The notes under the pieces are model-generated. The model did not search any database. It was not told where the DNA came from and saw only the letters and a list, made by a program, of their open reading frames with translations. Made by a program: the position numbers and the translations under genes. From Lachnospiraceae bacterium UBA7012 (GTDB lineage Bacteria > Bacillota > Clostridia > Lachnospirales > Lachnospiraceae), in the NCBI GenBank assembly GCA_002449595.1, contig DJXE01000130.1, forward strand, positions 1 to 15,146: a stretch of 15,146 nt of DNA, written 5' to 3'. Below, piece after piece: positions 1-7,495 of the stretch (the stretch's first letter is position 1; each line of letters opens with the position of its first letter).

Positions 1-989
<989 letters not shown>

Positions 990-993
<4 letters not shown>

Positions 994-1406
994 TCAGCAC
1001 TCCCTCCTCTGTTCATGAAGACTCCCTTTGCCTTGATCACAAGGCTCGGGATCATGAGCGGCAGGATCCCCGCCGCAAACTGGAACACCGGAACCGCGAT
1101 CGCCACGATCACCCACAGAAGCTGCAGAAGCATGCGGTTCCTGTAGCTGAGCTTCATGGTCCGGTAGGCGGTGTCCTGGTCCTCGGTATTCGCGACCTTC
1201 TGCACCGTGACCGCCATCAGGAAGAAGTTCAGGACGGCGACCGCGCAGCCGCAGATCCCGCCGAGGATCACGCCGCTGTGAAACGGCACCGACTCCGGCA
1301 TCACCCGGCTGAGCGCATAGAACGCGAGGATCATTACGGCAGTTCCCGCCGCCGTACCCGCCGCCACATAGACGGTCTCTTTTTTCACTGCGTCCTGTAA
1401 TTTCAT
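990..1406 (-). CDS. atpI: ATP synthase subunit I-type membrane protein (AtpI)
   Basis: This 138-residue protein (MKLQDAVKKETVYVAAGTAAG...) has four hydrophobic segments, roughly residues 12-33, 44-67, 88-106 and 108-128, with short charged loops. That is the layout of AtpI/UncI, which lies just upstream of atpB in many F-type operons and is thought to help assemble the c-ring or to supply Mg2+. An in-frame ATG exists further upstream at 1469, but it would add a Trp/Tyr-rich non-family extension. The ATG at 1406 has GGGGAAG close upstream and starts a plausible AtpI N-terminus. The stop overlaps atpB by ATGA. Identity rests on topology and position, since the family is poorly conserved in sequence. 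Confidence 0.85.
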
Positions 1407-1459
1407 CCGCTTCCCCGTGAGGACATAGTAATCCCATGCCCATGTTCCATATCTATAAG

Positions 1460-1488
1460 AGAATAACAAATCTGGGCGGCCCGGTCAA
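1460..1488 (-). promoter_or_regulatory. sigma-70-like promoter candidate for atpI-atpB-atpE
   Basis: On the minus strand TTGACC (plus 1483-1488, 5 of 6 to consensus) is followed by a 17-base spacer and TATTCT (plus 1460-1465, 4 of 6). Transcription would start near 1453, leaving a leader of about 47 bases before the atpI ATG. The -35 box lies at the foot of the 3' arm of the hairpin at 1474-1515. This would let the Fo/F1 genes be expressed separately from atpZ and the genes upstream. Supported by sequence match only. Confidence 0.45.
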
Positions 1489-1515
1489 TTCCGTCCGAGG
1501 GCGGCCGGGCGACCC
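1474..1515 (-). terminator. GC-rich hairpin after atpZ, possible terminator or attenuator
   Basis: An 11-bp stem pairs GGGTCGCCCGG with CCGGGCCGCCC on the minus strand, with one mismatch, one G-U pair and a 20-base loop. It begins 7 bases after the atpZ stop codon. On the minus strand the 3' side reads AGATTTGTTATT, U-rich but without an uninterrupted U-run, so it is at best an imperfect intrinsic terminator. On the plus strand a short T5 follows the stem, but no plus-strand gene needs terminating. It could be an attenuator that lowers read-through into atpI. Confidence 0.4.
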
Positions 1516-1521
1516 GCATTT

Positions 1522-1794
1522 TTACGAGTGATCGTTAAATCCCGTGTACTTTTTCTGCCTTTTCTGCTTCTTCATGACGGACCGGTACACGCCGTACGCC
1601 GTCGAAAAAGATCCGCCGAGCCCCAGGATGAACCCCGGAATATAGATCCACTCCGGCGCCCCGAGCCTGCTGCACAGCAGGTAGCATCCGCCCGCGCACA
1701 TGAGCAGGGGCATGATCAGCGACAGCCCCAGCTGCGTGAACAGAACGAGATTCTGCATGATCTCTCTTCTCTTTTTATTCTTGTCCTCGTTCAT
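1522..1794 (-). CDS. atpZ: AtpZ/AtpI family small membrane protein
   Basis: This 90-residue protein has a charged N-terminus (MNEDKNKKRREIMQNL), two hydrophobic segments at about residues 17-42 and 48-71 separated by a short loop containing GAPEW, and a very basic tail (MKKQKRQKKY). The two-helix hairpin with a Gly-rich second helix (PGFILGLGGSFSTAYGVYRS) matches the AtpZ family, found at the head of F-type ATP synthase operons and proposed to work with AtpI in divalent cation supply or assembly. It starts 6 bases after the upstream small gene's stop and has no clear ribosome site, so it is probably coupled to that gene. Met13 is an alternative start with a purine-rich AGAGAAGAGAG upstream. 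Confidence 0.82.
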   Translation of the reverse strand: MNEDKNKKRREIMQNLVLFTQLGLSLIMPLLMCAGGCYLLCSRLGAPEWIYIPGFILGLGGSFSTAYGVYRSVMKKQKRQKKYTGFNDHS

Positions 1795-1800
1795 GGCAGG

Positions 1801-2031
1801 TCACTGCTTCATATTCGCAAGGATCCGGAACGTCTCCATGTCGTTCGCCGTGAGCCGGATGTTGGAGACCATCTCTTTGCCTTCCACGTCCGTCACCTTC
1901 AGCTCAAGGATCGTCCCTTCCTGCATCTTGTCCTTCACCGCCGTCAGGAAGGGGAGCATCTTCGGGTGATCCTGGTTGAAAAGGTTCAGTCGCTCCTTCA
2001 GCTGCAGCAGCGCCATCGGGTTCATTGCCAT
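1801..2031 (-). CDS. Small conserved-looking soluble protein of unknown function upstream of atpZ
   Basis: The product is 76 residues, beginning MAMNPMALLQLKERLNLFNQDHPKML and ending RLTANDMETFRILANMKQ. It has no signal peptide or membrane helix. The first half looks helical, with an Asn-Gln-Asp-His-Pro turn at about residues 19-23, and the second half reads as two or three strands (TILELKVTDVEGKEMVSNIRL). I recall short proteins with a similar Asn-Pro-Met / Asn-His-Pro-Lys start in other Clostridia but cannot name a family. The start at 2031 is favoured over an upstream ATG at 2064 because GGAGG lies 5 bases before it. It ends 6 bases before atpZ. Function is unknown; a role near the ATP synthase would be guesswork. 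Confidence 0.75.
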   Translation of the reverse strand: MAMNPMALLQLKERLNLFNQDHPKMLPFLTAVKDKMQEGTILELKVTDVEGKEMVSNIRLTANDMETFRILANMKQ

Positions 2032-2046
2032 ATCGTCCTCCGTTCT

Positions 2047-2085
2047 GCGGCCTTCGCCGCGCATCGCCCCGCGCTCTGCGGGACG
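2047..2085 (-). other. Two adjacent hairpins between the pyridoxamine kinase and the small gene
   Basis: On the minus strand, an 8-bp stem (CGTCCCGC / GCGGGGCG, 5-base loop, plus 2065-2085, one G-U pair) is followed by a 5-bp stem (GCGGC / GCCGC, 4-base loop, plus 2047-2060). They fill most of the 67-base gap and end just before the GGAGG ribosome site at plus 2037-2041. Neither has a U-tract, so they are not typical intrinsic terminators. They may slow read-through or stabilise mRNA ends. Confidence 0.4.
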
Positions 2086-2098
2086 GGATGATCTGTCT

Positions 2099-2992
2099 TT
2101 ACTGCCGGCCCGCCGCTCCAGCGGCCTCCAGCATCTTCACGAGCTCCGGGATCGTCTCCTCGAAGTCCACGCCGTACCAGGGTTCCTGCGGGTCCAAGAG
2201 CGTGACCTCAACGGTCCGCCGCACGTAATCCGCCGCGAGCTTCACCGAGTCCTGCCAGGAGAGTCCGCGCATCAGCGCGCCGGCCACGACGCTGGAATAG
2301 ATGTCCCCCGTGCCGTGATAGGAGACGGGAATTCTGTCGTTCTGGTAAGAAAAGTACTCTCCCGTCGCCGTGTCCAGTCCCATGACCCCGGTCTTTCCCT
2401 CGGAGAGCGCAACGCCGGTGATCACGACTTTCTGTCCTTTTCCCGGAAAAGCGTTGTCCGCGGAATCATCCTTTTCCCTGAGCTGCGCGAGCCTGCCGAG
2501 CAGCTCCCGGATGTAGTCCTCGTCATACTGGTCCCGGTAAGGCACGTCCGTCATGAAGCACGCCTCCGTGATGTTCGGGACCATCACGTCGCCGATCGCG
2601 CACAGGGAGGCGTTCTCCCTGGCGTAGGCGCCGTCGAAGCGGGCGTAGAGCCTCCCGTTGTCCCCCATCGCCGGGTCCACGAGCACGAGCGTGTCCTCGC
2701 TCCGCAGCTTCGCGATCAGGTCCTTCACGAGCCCGATCTCTTCCTGCGTCCCGAGGTAGCCGGTGTGGATGGCGTCGAAATGCACCTTTTCCCTGATCCA
2801 GTGGTCCACGATCGTCTCCAGCTGGTCCGAGAGGTCCCGGATGCTGTAGTGCGTAAACATCGTGTGCGTGGAGAGGATCGCCGTCGGGAGGATGACGCAC
2901 TCCGACCCCATCGCCGAGATGAGGGGCAGCGTCACCGTGATGGAGCACTTGCCGAGGCAAGAGATGTCCTGTATCGTGAGCACGCGTTTCAT
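2099..2992 (-). CDS. Pyridoxamine/pyridoxal kinase (ribokinase-like fold)
   Basis: The enzyme phosphorylates vitamin B6 vitamers in PLP salvage. The 297-residue product has the PdxK/PdxY pattern: MKRVLTIQDISCLGKCS at the N-terminus, LPTAILSTHT (35-44) for vitamer binding, HTGYLGT (76-82), DPAMGDNGRLY (106-116) for the phosphate-binding strand, and GTGDIYSS (227-234) with the anion hole and catalytic base Asp230. It resembles the clostridial pyridoxamine kinase branch more than the thiamine-pathway ThiD branch, because it has the pyridoxal kinase pattern DPAMGD-GRLY. The start overlaps the stop of the MATE gene (ATGA) with AAGGA 7 bases upstream. The substrate preference among pyridoxine, pyridoxal and pyridoxamine cannot be read from the sequence. 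Confidence 0.92.
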   Translation of the reverse strand: MKRVLTIQDISCLGKCSITVTLPLISAMGSECVILPTAILSTHTMFTHYSIRDLSDQLETIVDHWIREKVHFDAIHTGYLGTQEEIGLVKDLIAKLRSEDTLVLVDPAMGDNGRLYARFDGAYARENASLCAIGDVMVPNITEACFMTDVPYRDQYDEDYIRELLGRLAQLREKDDSADNAFPGKGQKVVITGVALSEGKTGVMGLDTATGEYFSYQNDRIPVSYHGTGDIYSSVVAGALMRGLSWQDSVKLAADYVRRTVEVTLLDPQEPWYGVDFEETIPELVKMLEAAGAAGRQ

Positions 2993-4413
2993 CTGTGTTC
3001 CTTTCCGCCGCGGCGGGCTGCATTTCCATCCGCGTACTTGCCCTGTGCGAGGCGGATGAGAAACATCACGCCGCGCGCCGTCAGCTCAACTGCCATGCCG
3101 ATCCACACGCCTTTCAGCCCGATGCGGGGCGCCAGGTACAGCGCGAGCGGAATGCGGATCGCCCACATGCTGACGAGGCTCATCACCGCGGGGACGAGGG
3201 TGTCGCCGCCGCCGCGCAGCACGCCGTTCGCGACGATGTTTGCCGCGAAGAACGGCTCCGCGAAAGCCTCGATCCTCAGGACCTGCGTTCCGAGTGCAAC
3301 GACTGCGGGATCCGGGCTGAGGAAGCCGATCATATATGGTGCGAAGACGTAAAGCAGAATGCCGCTCCCCGTCATGACTGCCATGCCGAGTGCTGTCGAG
3401 ATCCAGCCGATCTTCTTCGTGAGGTCTTTGCGACCCGCGCCGATGCTCTGTCCCACTACCGCGGTCGCCGCGGAGGCGATACCGTAGCCCGGCATGTAGC
3501 ACAGGCTCTCCGCCGTGATGGAGAGCGAGTTCGCCGCGACCGAAACGGTCCCGAGCGGCGCGACGATGCGCGTCGACGTGATCTGGGCCGTGTTCATGAT
3601 GACGTTCTCCAGCGCGACCGGAAGCGCGATGCGCACGCTCTGCCGGACCTGGTCAGCGCGGATCCGGAGCTTCTCGCCTTTTCTCAGGTGCAGGGCGGGC
3701 GATCTCACGTAGAGAACGTACAGCATCAGCACCATGGAGCACAGTCGTGCGAGGCCGGTTCCGAGCGCCGCTCCCGCGACGCCGAGGGCGAGGCCGGGGA
3801 AGCGGATCCCGAGGAAGGTGAATTCCGGGAAGATCAGGAACGCGTTGAAGATCACGTCCAGCACGCACATCATGACGTGCAGGACGCCGGGCACGATCAT
3901 GTTGCCCGTCGCCTGGAGGAAACTTCCGCCGAGGAAGTTCGCGCGCTCCACCGGGAAAAACAATGCAAATATAAGGAAATACCGGGAGGCGTCCACCCGG
4001 ATCTCAGGCGCGCCGCCCAGCCACCCCGGGAGCCATCCCGAGAGCGTGGCGCACAGGACGCAGATGCCAAGCGAAAAGATGAGCGAGAAGAACATGCCCT
4101 GCCGCATGAGGTTTCTCGCGTCCGCGTCGTCTCCGGCGCCGATCCTCTGCGCGCACTGGACGGAAAAGCCCATTCCAATTGCCATCGCAAGCCCGCCGAA
4201 GAGCCACGTCGAGGAGGACACCAGGCCGATCGCGGCGGAGCCCTCCGCCCCGAGCCTGCCGACCATCGACGCGTCGATATACTGCATGACGATCGTCGAG
4301 ATCTGCGCGAGGATCGCGGGGATACTCAGCTTCAGGATCATCACGCACAGCTGGCGCACACGGAGCGGCGCTCCCTGCCGCAGCTGTTTTAAATAGTCTG
4401 TCCTGTTCTTCAT
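2989..4413 (-). CDS. MATE family multidrug efflux transporter
   Basis: This 474-residue polytopic membrane protein has about 12 hydrophobic segments in two similar halves, the MATE (MatE) fold. The first half opens ILKLSIPAILAQISTIVMQYIDASMVGRLGAEGSAAIGL, the typical N-terminal MATE signature with an early Asp. The second half shows SVRIALPVALENVI and the GYGIASAATAVVGQSIGAG pattern of the family. It probably exports cationic or aromatic compounds in exchange for Na+ or H+; the substrate is unknown. An in-frame ATG at 4518 would add 35 charged residues that are out-of-frame HD-gene coding, so I chose 4413, where ATGA overlaps the HD gene stop and GGAGC lies 8 bases upstream. The downstream kinase overlaps by ATGA, so the three genes are one translational unit. 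Confidence 0.93.
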   Translation of the reverse strand: MKNRTDYLKQLRQGAPLRVRQLCVMILKLSIPAILAQISTIVMQYIDASMVGRLGAEGSAAIGLVSSSTWLFGGLAMAIGMGFSVQCAQRIGAGDDADARNLMRQGMFFSLIFSLGICVLCATLSGWLPGWLGGAPEIRVDASRYFLIFALFFPVERANFLGGSFLQATGNMIVPGVLHVMMCVLDVIFNAFLIFPEFTFLGIRFPGLALGVAGAALGTGLARLCSMVLMLYVLYVRSPALHLRKGEKLRIRADQVRQSVRIALPVALENVIMNTAQITSTRIVAPLGTVSVAANSLSITAESLCYMPGYGIASAATAVVGQSIGAGRKDLTKKIGWISTALGMAVMTGSGILLYVFAPYMIGFLSPDPAVVALGTQVLRIEAFAEPFFAANIVANGVLRGGGDTLVPAVMSLVSMWAIRIPLALYLAPRIGLKGVWIGMAVELTARGVMFLIRLAQGKYADGNAARRGGKEHR

Positions 4414-4862
4414 GCGTGCCGCTCCATGATCGTCTCGCGGGTGCTGCACAGCTTGTCCGCCAGTGTCACGATCCACGCGATCCTCGATCTCGGCGTCCGG
4501 GTGATCGTGAGCGGCCACATGTGGCTGCGGATCGCGTCCGCCTCCTTCTCGCCGATCGCGAAGTCCCTCGCCGCGTTTTCCGCCGCGATGTCCGGATGAT
4601 GGTACCCGTGCAGGCGGTCTCCGTGGTCGTGCCAGTCGTACAGAAAATAGTCGTGCAGGAAAGCGGCCGTCACAAGCTCCTTCTCCGGAGCGCGCAGGTG
4701 CAGCTTCCGGTTGATGGAAAAGCTGGTCCGCGCGACATCCATGCTGTGGTCAAACGTCGTGACCGTCCCGTGCTGAATGTATTCCTTCATCTTCTGCGCC
4801 CGCGGGTCCGCGGAGAGTTCACGGATCAGGGCCTCGAAATCTTCCCGGTCCCTCCGTTTCAT
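4410..4862 (-). CDS. HD-domain phosphohydrolase
   Basis: This small (150 aa) metal-dependent hydrolase shows the HD superfamily ligands in order: His39 in FDHSMDVA, His70-Asp71 in AAFLHDYFLYDW, the extra histidines in HGYHHPDIAAENA (85-97), His114 in SHMWPL, and Asp136 in TLADKLCSTRET. Single-domain proteins of this kind are widespread in Clostridia and probably cleave a phosphate from a nucleotide or other small metabolite. The substrate is not predictable. The start at 4862 has GGAGG 6 bases upstream and overlaps the stop of the upstream membrane-protein gene (ATGA). Its own stop overlaps the MATE start. No membrane segment or regulatory domain is present. Confidence 0.88.
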   Translation of the reverse strand: MKRRDREDFEALIRELSADPRAQKMKEYIQHGTVTTFDHSMDVARTSFSINRKLHLRAPEKELVTAAFLHDYFLYDWHDHGDRLHGYHHPDIAAENAARDFAIGEKEADAIRSHMWPLTITRTPRSRIAWIVTLADKLCSTRETIMERHA

Positions 4863-5776
4863 GCTTCGCCTCCGCCGTCCGCGCCGCTTTTCAGGTTGGC
4901 GTCCGCGCCGCCTTTCGGGCTGTCGCCTTTCGGCCCATCATCTTTCACGGTCCGCATCTCCGCGGCGTGCACGCGCTTCCCGGCGAGTTTTTCGCGGATC
5001 CGGAGCGCAAGCGCTTTTCTGTCATACTTCTTGAAATGCCGGATGACGTGCAGGTGATACAGCTCGCCGCCGGTGAGGTGTCCCGTCCGCTTCTGCAGCT
5101 GCTCCGTGAGCAGTGCCGCCGCCCTGCTGCCGGCGCTCTTCACGGTCATCGCGGCATACTCCGTCGCCGCGACCGGCCCTTCCGCCTGCGCGATCTGGTA
5201 CCCCTCTTCCATGTGTTCGTTGAAGTCGTGCTGGAGCGCCTCCATCCTGGCAAGGAGTCTCGTCAGGGACGCGACGGTCAGCGCGAGATCCGCGCTGATG
5301 ACCGCCATCAGGATGAGTGCCGCCGCCTCGTTGGCGATCGGGTGCGCGTCCTGATGCAGTCCCCGCATAAACGGGAGGAGAAACCGGACGATGAGAACGC
5401 CCGCCACGCCGAAGCCGAGCGTCGCGGGGAGGCAGATCCTGCCCTGCACGTTGAGCGGCATGCCGCTGTAGTCCCACCAGACCGCGTGGAACAGTTTCTC
5501 CAGGATCCAGGACGTCCCGAATTCCAGGACCGCGCTGCCGGCGGCGCACACGAGGAACACCTCCCAGATCGGCGTATTCTCCGCCGAAAACTGCGGAAGC
5601 AGCCCGAAGACCATCATCGCGGCGACCGCGCCGGAGCCGTAGATCGGGCAGACAGGCCCGAAGAGGAAGCCCCGGTTCTGCCAGTGCTTCGTCTTGCACG
5701 TGCAGTAGGTGCACTCATAGATCCAGCCGATAAAGCTGAACACAACAAAATCAATAAAATAAACGGATAAAAACAT
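4859..5776 (-). CDS. PF06541-type integral membrane protein (putative ABC transporter permease, CmpB-like)
   Basis: This 305-residue protein has about five membrane helices in its first 170 residues. The family hallmarks are FIGWIYECTY near residues 15-24, NRGFLFGPVCPIYGSGA (34-50), ILEKLFHAVWWDYSGMPLNVQGRICL (91-116) and the Gly-rich helix after it. This family is annotated as an ABC-type permease but no transported substrate is established. Residues about 175-260 are an amphipathic, charged, probably cytosolic helical region. The last 25 residues are a repetitive Gly/Lys/Asp tail built on DNA repeats. It starts 27 bases after thrH with GGGAG just upstream of the ATG, and its stop overlaps the HD gene. 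No ATP-binding subunit lies nearby, which speaks against a classical ABC transporter. Confidence 0.85.
   Translation of the reverse strand: MFLSVYFIDFVVFSFIGWIYECTYCTCKTKHWQNRGFLFGPVCPIYGSGAVAAMMVFGLLPQFSAENTPIWEVFLVCAAGSAVLEFGTSWILEKLFHAVWWDYSGMPLNVQGRICLPATLGFGVAGVLIVRFLLPFMRGLHQDAHPIANEAAALILMAVISADLALTVASLTRLLARMEALQHDFNEHMEEGYQIAQAEGPVAATEYAAMTVKSAGSRAAALLTEQLQKRTGHLTGGELYHLHVIRHFKKYDRKALALRIREKLAGKRVHAAEMRTVKDDGPKGDSPKGGADANLKSGADGGGEA
4876..4933. repeat. Short direct repeats encoding the Gly/Lys/Asp tail of the PF06541 protein
   Basis: CGTCCGCGCCGC occurs at 4876-4887 and again at 4900-4911 (24-base period). CGCCTTTCGG occurs at 4909-4918 and 4924-4933 (15-base period). Both periods are multiples of three, so the frame is kept, giving repeated GPKGD / SPKGG and GGAD / SGAD units. 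Such tails grow and shrink by slippage and are likely to vary between strains. Confidence 0.6.
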
Positions 5777-5803
5777 CTCTCTCCCGTGCTCCCGCGCCTG
5801 CCC

Positions 5804-6406
5804 TTACCGGAGCACGCCGCGGATCGCCGCCAGAAAATCACTGAATTCCTCAAACGCCGGAAGGTCCGGATTGTCGCGCATGATCTGCTCCGTGCTCCTG
5901 AACAGGAACCCGGCGCGGCTCGCCCGGATCATCGCGAGGTCGTTGAAGCTGTCGCCCGCCGCGATCGTCTCGAAGCCGATCGACTGCAGCGCCTTCACCG
6001 TCGAGAGCTTGGAGTTCTCGATCCGCATCTTGTACCCGGTGATCTCGCCGTTCTCCCCGACCTCCAGCGAATTGCAGAAGAGCGACGGGTAGCCGAGCTT
6101 CTTCATGAGGGGCATCGCGAACTGCGTAAACGTGTCGCTGAGGATCAGCACCTGCGTGATGCTCCTCAGCTCATCCAGGAATTCCTTCGCACCCGGGAGC
6201 GGATCGATCTCCGCGATCACGTCCTGGATCTCCTTTAATCCCAGCCCGTGCTCCTTCAGGATCGCGAGCCGGTACTTCATGAGCTTGTCATAGTCGGGCT
6301 CGTCCCGCGTCGTCCGCCGCAGCTCCGGGATGCCGGTCGCCTCCGCAAAAGCGATCCAGATCTCCGGAACAAGCACGCCTTCCATATCCAAACATACGAT
6401 GTCCAT
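5804..6406 (-). CDS. thrH: ThrH: phosphoserine phosphatase / homoserine phosphotransferase, HAD family
   Basis: The 200-residue product follows Pseudomonas aeruginosa ThrH closely along its whole length. Shared parts include the start MDIVCLDMEGVLVPEIWIAF, TTRD-PDYD (32-40), ILSDTF (88-93) and AAGDSFND (149-156). ThrH dephosphorylates phosphoserine and can move that phosphate to homoserine, linking serine and threonine synthesis. HAD motif I is Asp7-x-Glu9, with Glu in place of the second Asp of most HAD phosphatases, as is usual in ThrH. Ser90 is motif II, Lys133 motif III, and Gly151-Asp152 with Asp156 motif IV. The start has GAGAGGAA about 8 bases upstream. It sits 84 bases after lacM and 27 bases before the PF06541 gene, so it probably leads the downstream cluster or is read through from lacLM. 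Confidence 0.93.
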   Translation of the reverse strand: MDIVCLDMEGVLVPEIWIAFAEATGIPELRRTTRDEPDYDKLMKYRLAILKEHGLGLKEIQDVIAEIDPLPGAKEFLDELRSITQVLILSDTFTQFAMPLMKKLGYPSLFCNSLEVGENGEITGYKMRIENSKLSTVKALQSIGFETIAAGDSFNDLAMIRASRAGFLFRSTEQIMRDNPDLPAFEEFSDFLAAIRGVLR

Positions 6407-6442
6407 CCGTCTTGTTCCTCTCTGTCATTCCTCGCCGCCTCT

Positions 6443-6466
6443 TTTCGCCGGCTCTTTCGCCGGCTC
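6443..6466. repeat. Perfect 12-base tandem duplication containing GCCGGC palindromes
   Basis: TTTCGCCGGCTC is present twice head to tail (6443-6454 and 6455-6466) in the 84-base gap between lacM and thrH. Because GCCGGC is its own reverse complement, the two copies can fold into a 6-bp hairpin with a 6-base loop in RNA from either strand. There is no U-run after it. It may act as a processing or mRNA-stability element, or be a neutral slippage product. Confidence 0.6.
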
Positions 6467-6490
6467 CCTGCAGCGCCATTTTCTTTCTTC

Positions 6491-7495
6491 TTACACCGCA
6501 GCCGGCCGGATCCGGAACGAGAACGCGAGGCTCTCCTCGCCGCTCACGTGATACTCCGGCTGCACGTCCGCGCCCCAGCTGTTGATGCCGCCGACGCCGC
6601 GCAGTGCGCCGCAGACGGTGAGCACGGTCCTGCGGACCGGCGGAAGCTCCTCCCAGTGCGTCGCGCTCTCGATCTCCTGCGGCGTATAAGGCAGGCAGGA
6701 AAAGGCGAACGGCCCGCCCTCCTGTTCGATCCGGAGCGTGAACGGTGTCCTGTCGTTCCCCTGCGTGACCGCATCCGACGCCGCTTTTCCTCCCGCGATC
6801 TCATTACCGGAAGTGCTGCTGCGCGTCACCTCGACCCACTTCGTGTCCACGTGCATGCCGCACTCCTGCGGCACGAGGTACGGCGTGATGGGCATTCCCT
6901 TCACTTCGAAGATGCCTTCCGATGCGCCCAGCTTCCGGTCGGGATACGTCTCGCCCGAGAGCCCCTCGTAAGTGAATCCGTCCGCCGCGGTCGGCATCAC
7001 GAAGCGCATGCCGAAAAGCGGCAATTCCGGAAGGCCCGGGGCGCCGAAGTACTTCGCGTCCACCAGGATCCCGCCGTCCGAAGACACAGTATAACACACG
7101 CTGACGTTCGCCGCAGGGTTTGTGATCGTCTGGTACTCGTAGGTGATCCGGAACGTTTCCGCCTCGATTTCGCCTCCGAACCTGTTGTTCCCGGGACTCA
7201 GGAACTCCTCCTGCGGGATGCGCTCCCCGTCCAGTTCCTCGCTGATAGAGATCGTACGGATGAACATGTCCGCCGCCATCCACACGCCGCTCGCGAGGTG
7301 GAATCCGCAGCCGCGGTCATTGTCCGTCAGTGCCCGCCAGAAAGCCGGCCGCGGCGCCCGGTACAGCCACTCCCTGCCGCAGGTAGTAAGCGAAACCGGA
7401 CCGCCCGCCGCATAGGAAAATATGTAATGAAACTCCTGTCCATCTTTCGTCACGCCTTTGGTTCCGACGTTGACGTCCCCAAATATCACTCTCAT
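6491..7495 (-). CDS. lacM: Beta-galactosidase small subunit (LacM type, Bgal_small_N domain)
   Basis: This 334-residue chain corresponds to the C-terminal third of LacZ-type GH2 beta-galactosidases. It has the small-chain signature APRPAFWRALTDNDRG (47-62), and ends with SWGADVQPEYHV and SFRIRP, as in domain 5 of LacZ (typically W-G-V/A-D-x-Q). It contributes to the active site and is needed for activity in LacL/LacM heterodimers of lactobacilli, where the small chain is about 320 residues. Its ATG overlaps the stop of lacL (ATGA) and has GGAGG 6 bases upstream, so it is a true separate start. The two chains should be made in near-equal amounts by coupled translation. Confidence 0.93.
   Translation of the reverse strand: MRVIFGDVNVGTKGVTKDGQEFHYIFSYAAGGPVSLTTCGREWLYRAPRPAFWRALTDNDRGCGFHLASGVWMAADMFIRTISISEELDGERIPQEEFLSPGNNRFGGEIEAETFRITYEYQTITNPAANVSVCYTVSSDGGILVDAKYFGAPGLPELPLFGMRFVMPTAADGFTYEGLSGETYPDRKLGASEGIFEVKGMPITPYLVPQECGMHVDTKWVEVTRSSTSGNEIAGGKAASDAVTQGNDRTPFTLRIEQEGGPFAFSCLPYTPQEIESATHWEELPPVRRTVLTVCGALRGVGGINSWGADVQPEYHVSGEESLAFSFRIRPAAV

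Noticed and set aside
1407..1469. Longer AtpI starting at 1469
   Set aside because: The extra 21 residues are unlike an AtpI N-terminus and would start only just inside the predicted transcript leader; the 1406 ATG has its own ribosome site.
1474..1521. Plus-strand intrinsic terminator (stem followed by T5)
   Set aside because: No plus-strand gene ends here, so the T5 is probably a coincidence of the bases after the atpZ stop.
4414..4518. Longer MATE start at 4518
   Set aside because: The added residues are charged, out-of-frame translation of the HD gene; ATGA at 4410-4413 with GGAGC upstream is the better start.
7492..7495. lacL/lacM as one lacZ broken by a frameshift
   Set aside because: The ATGA junction has its own GGAGG site and the chains break where known LacL/LacM proteins do.
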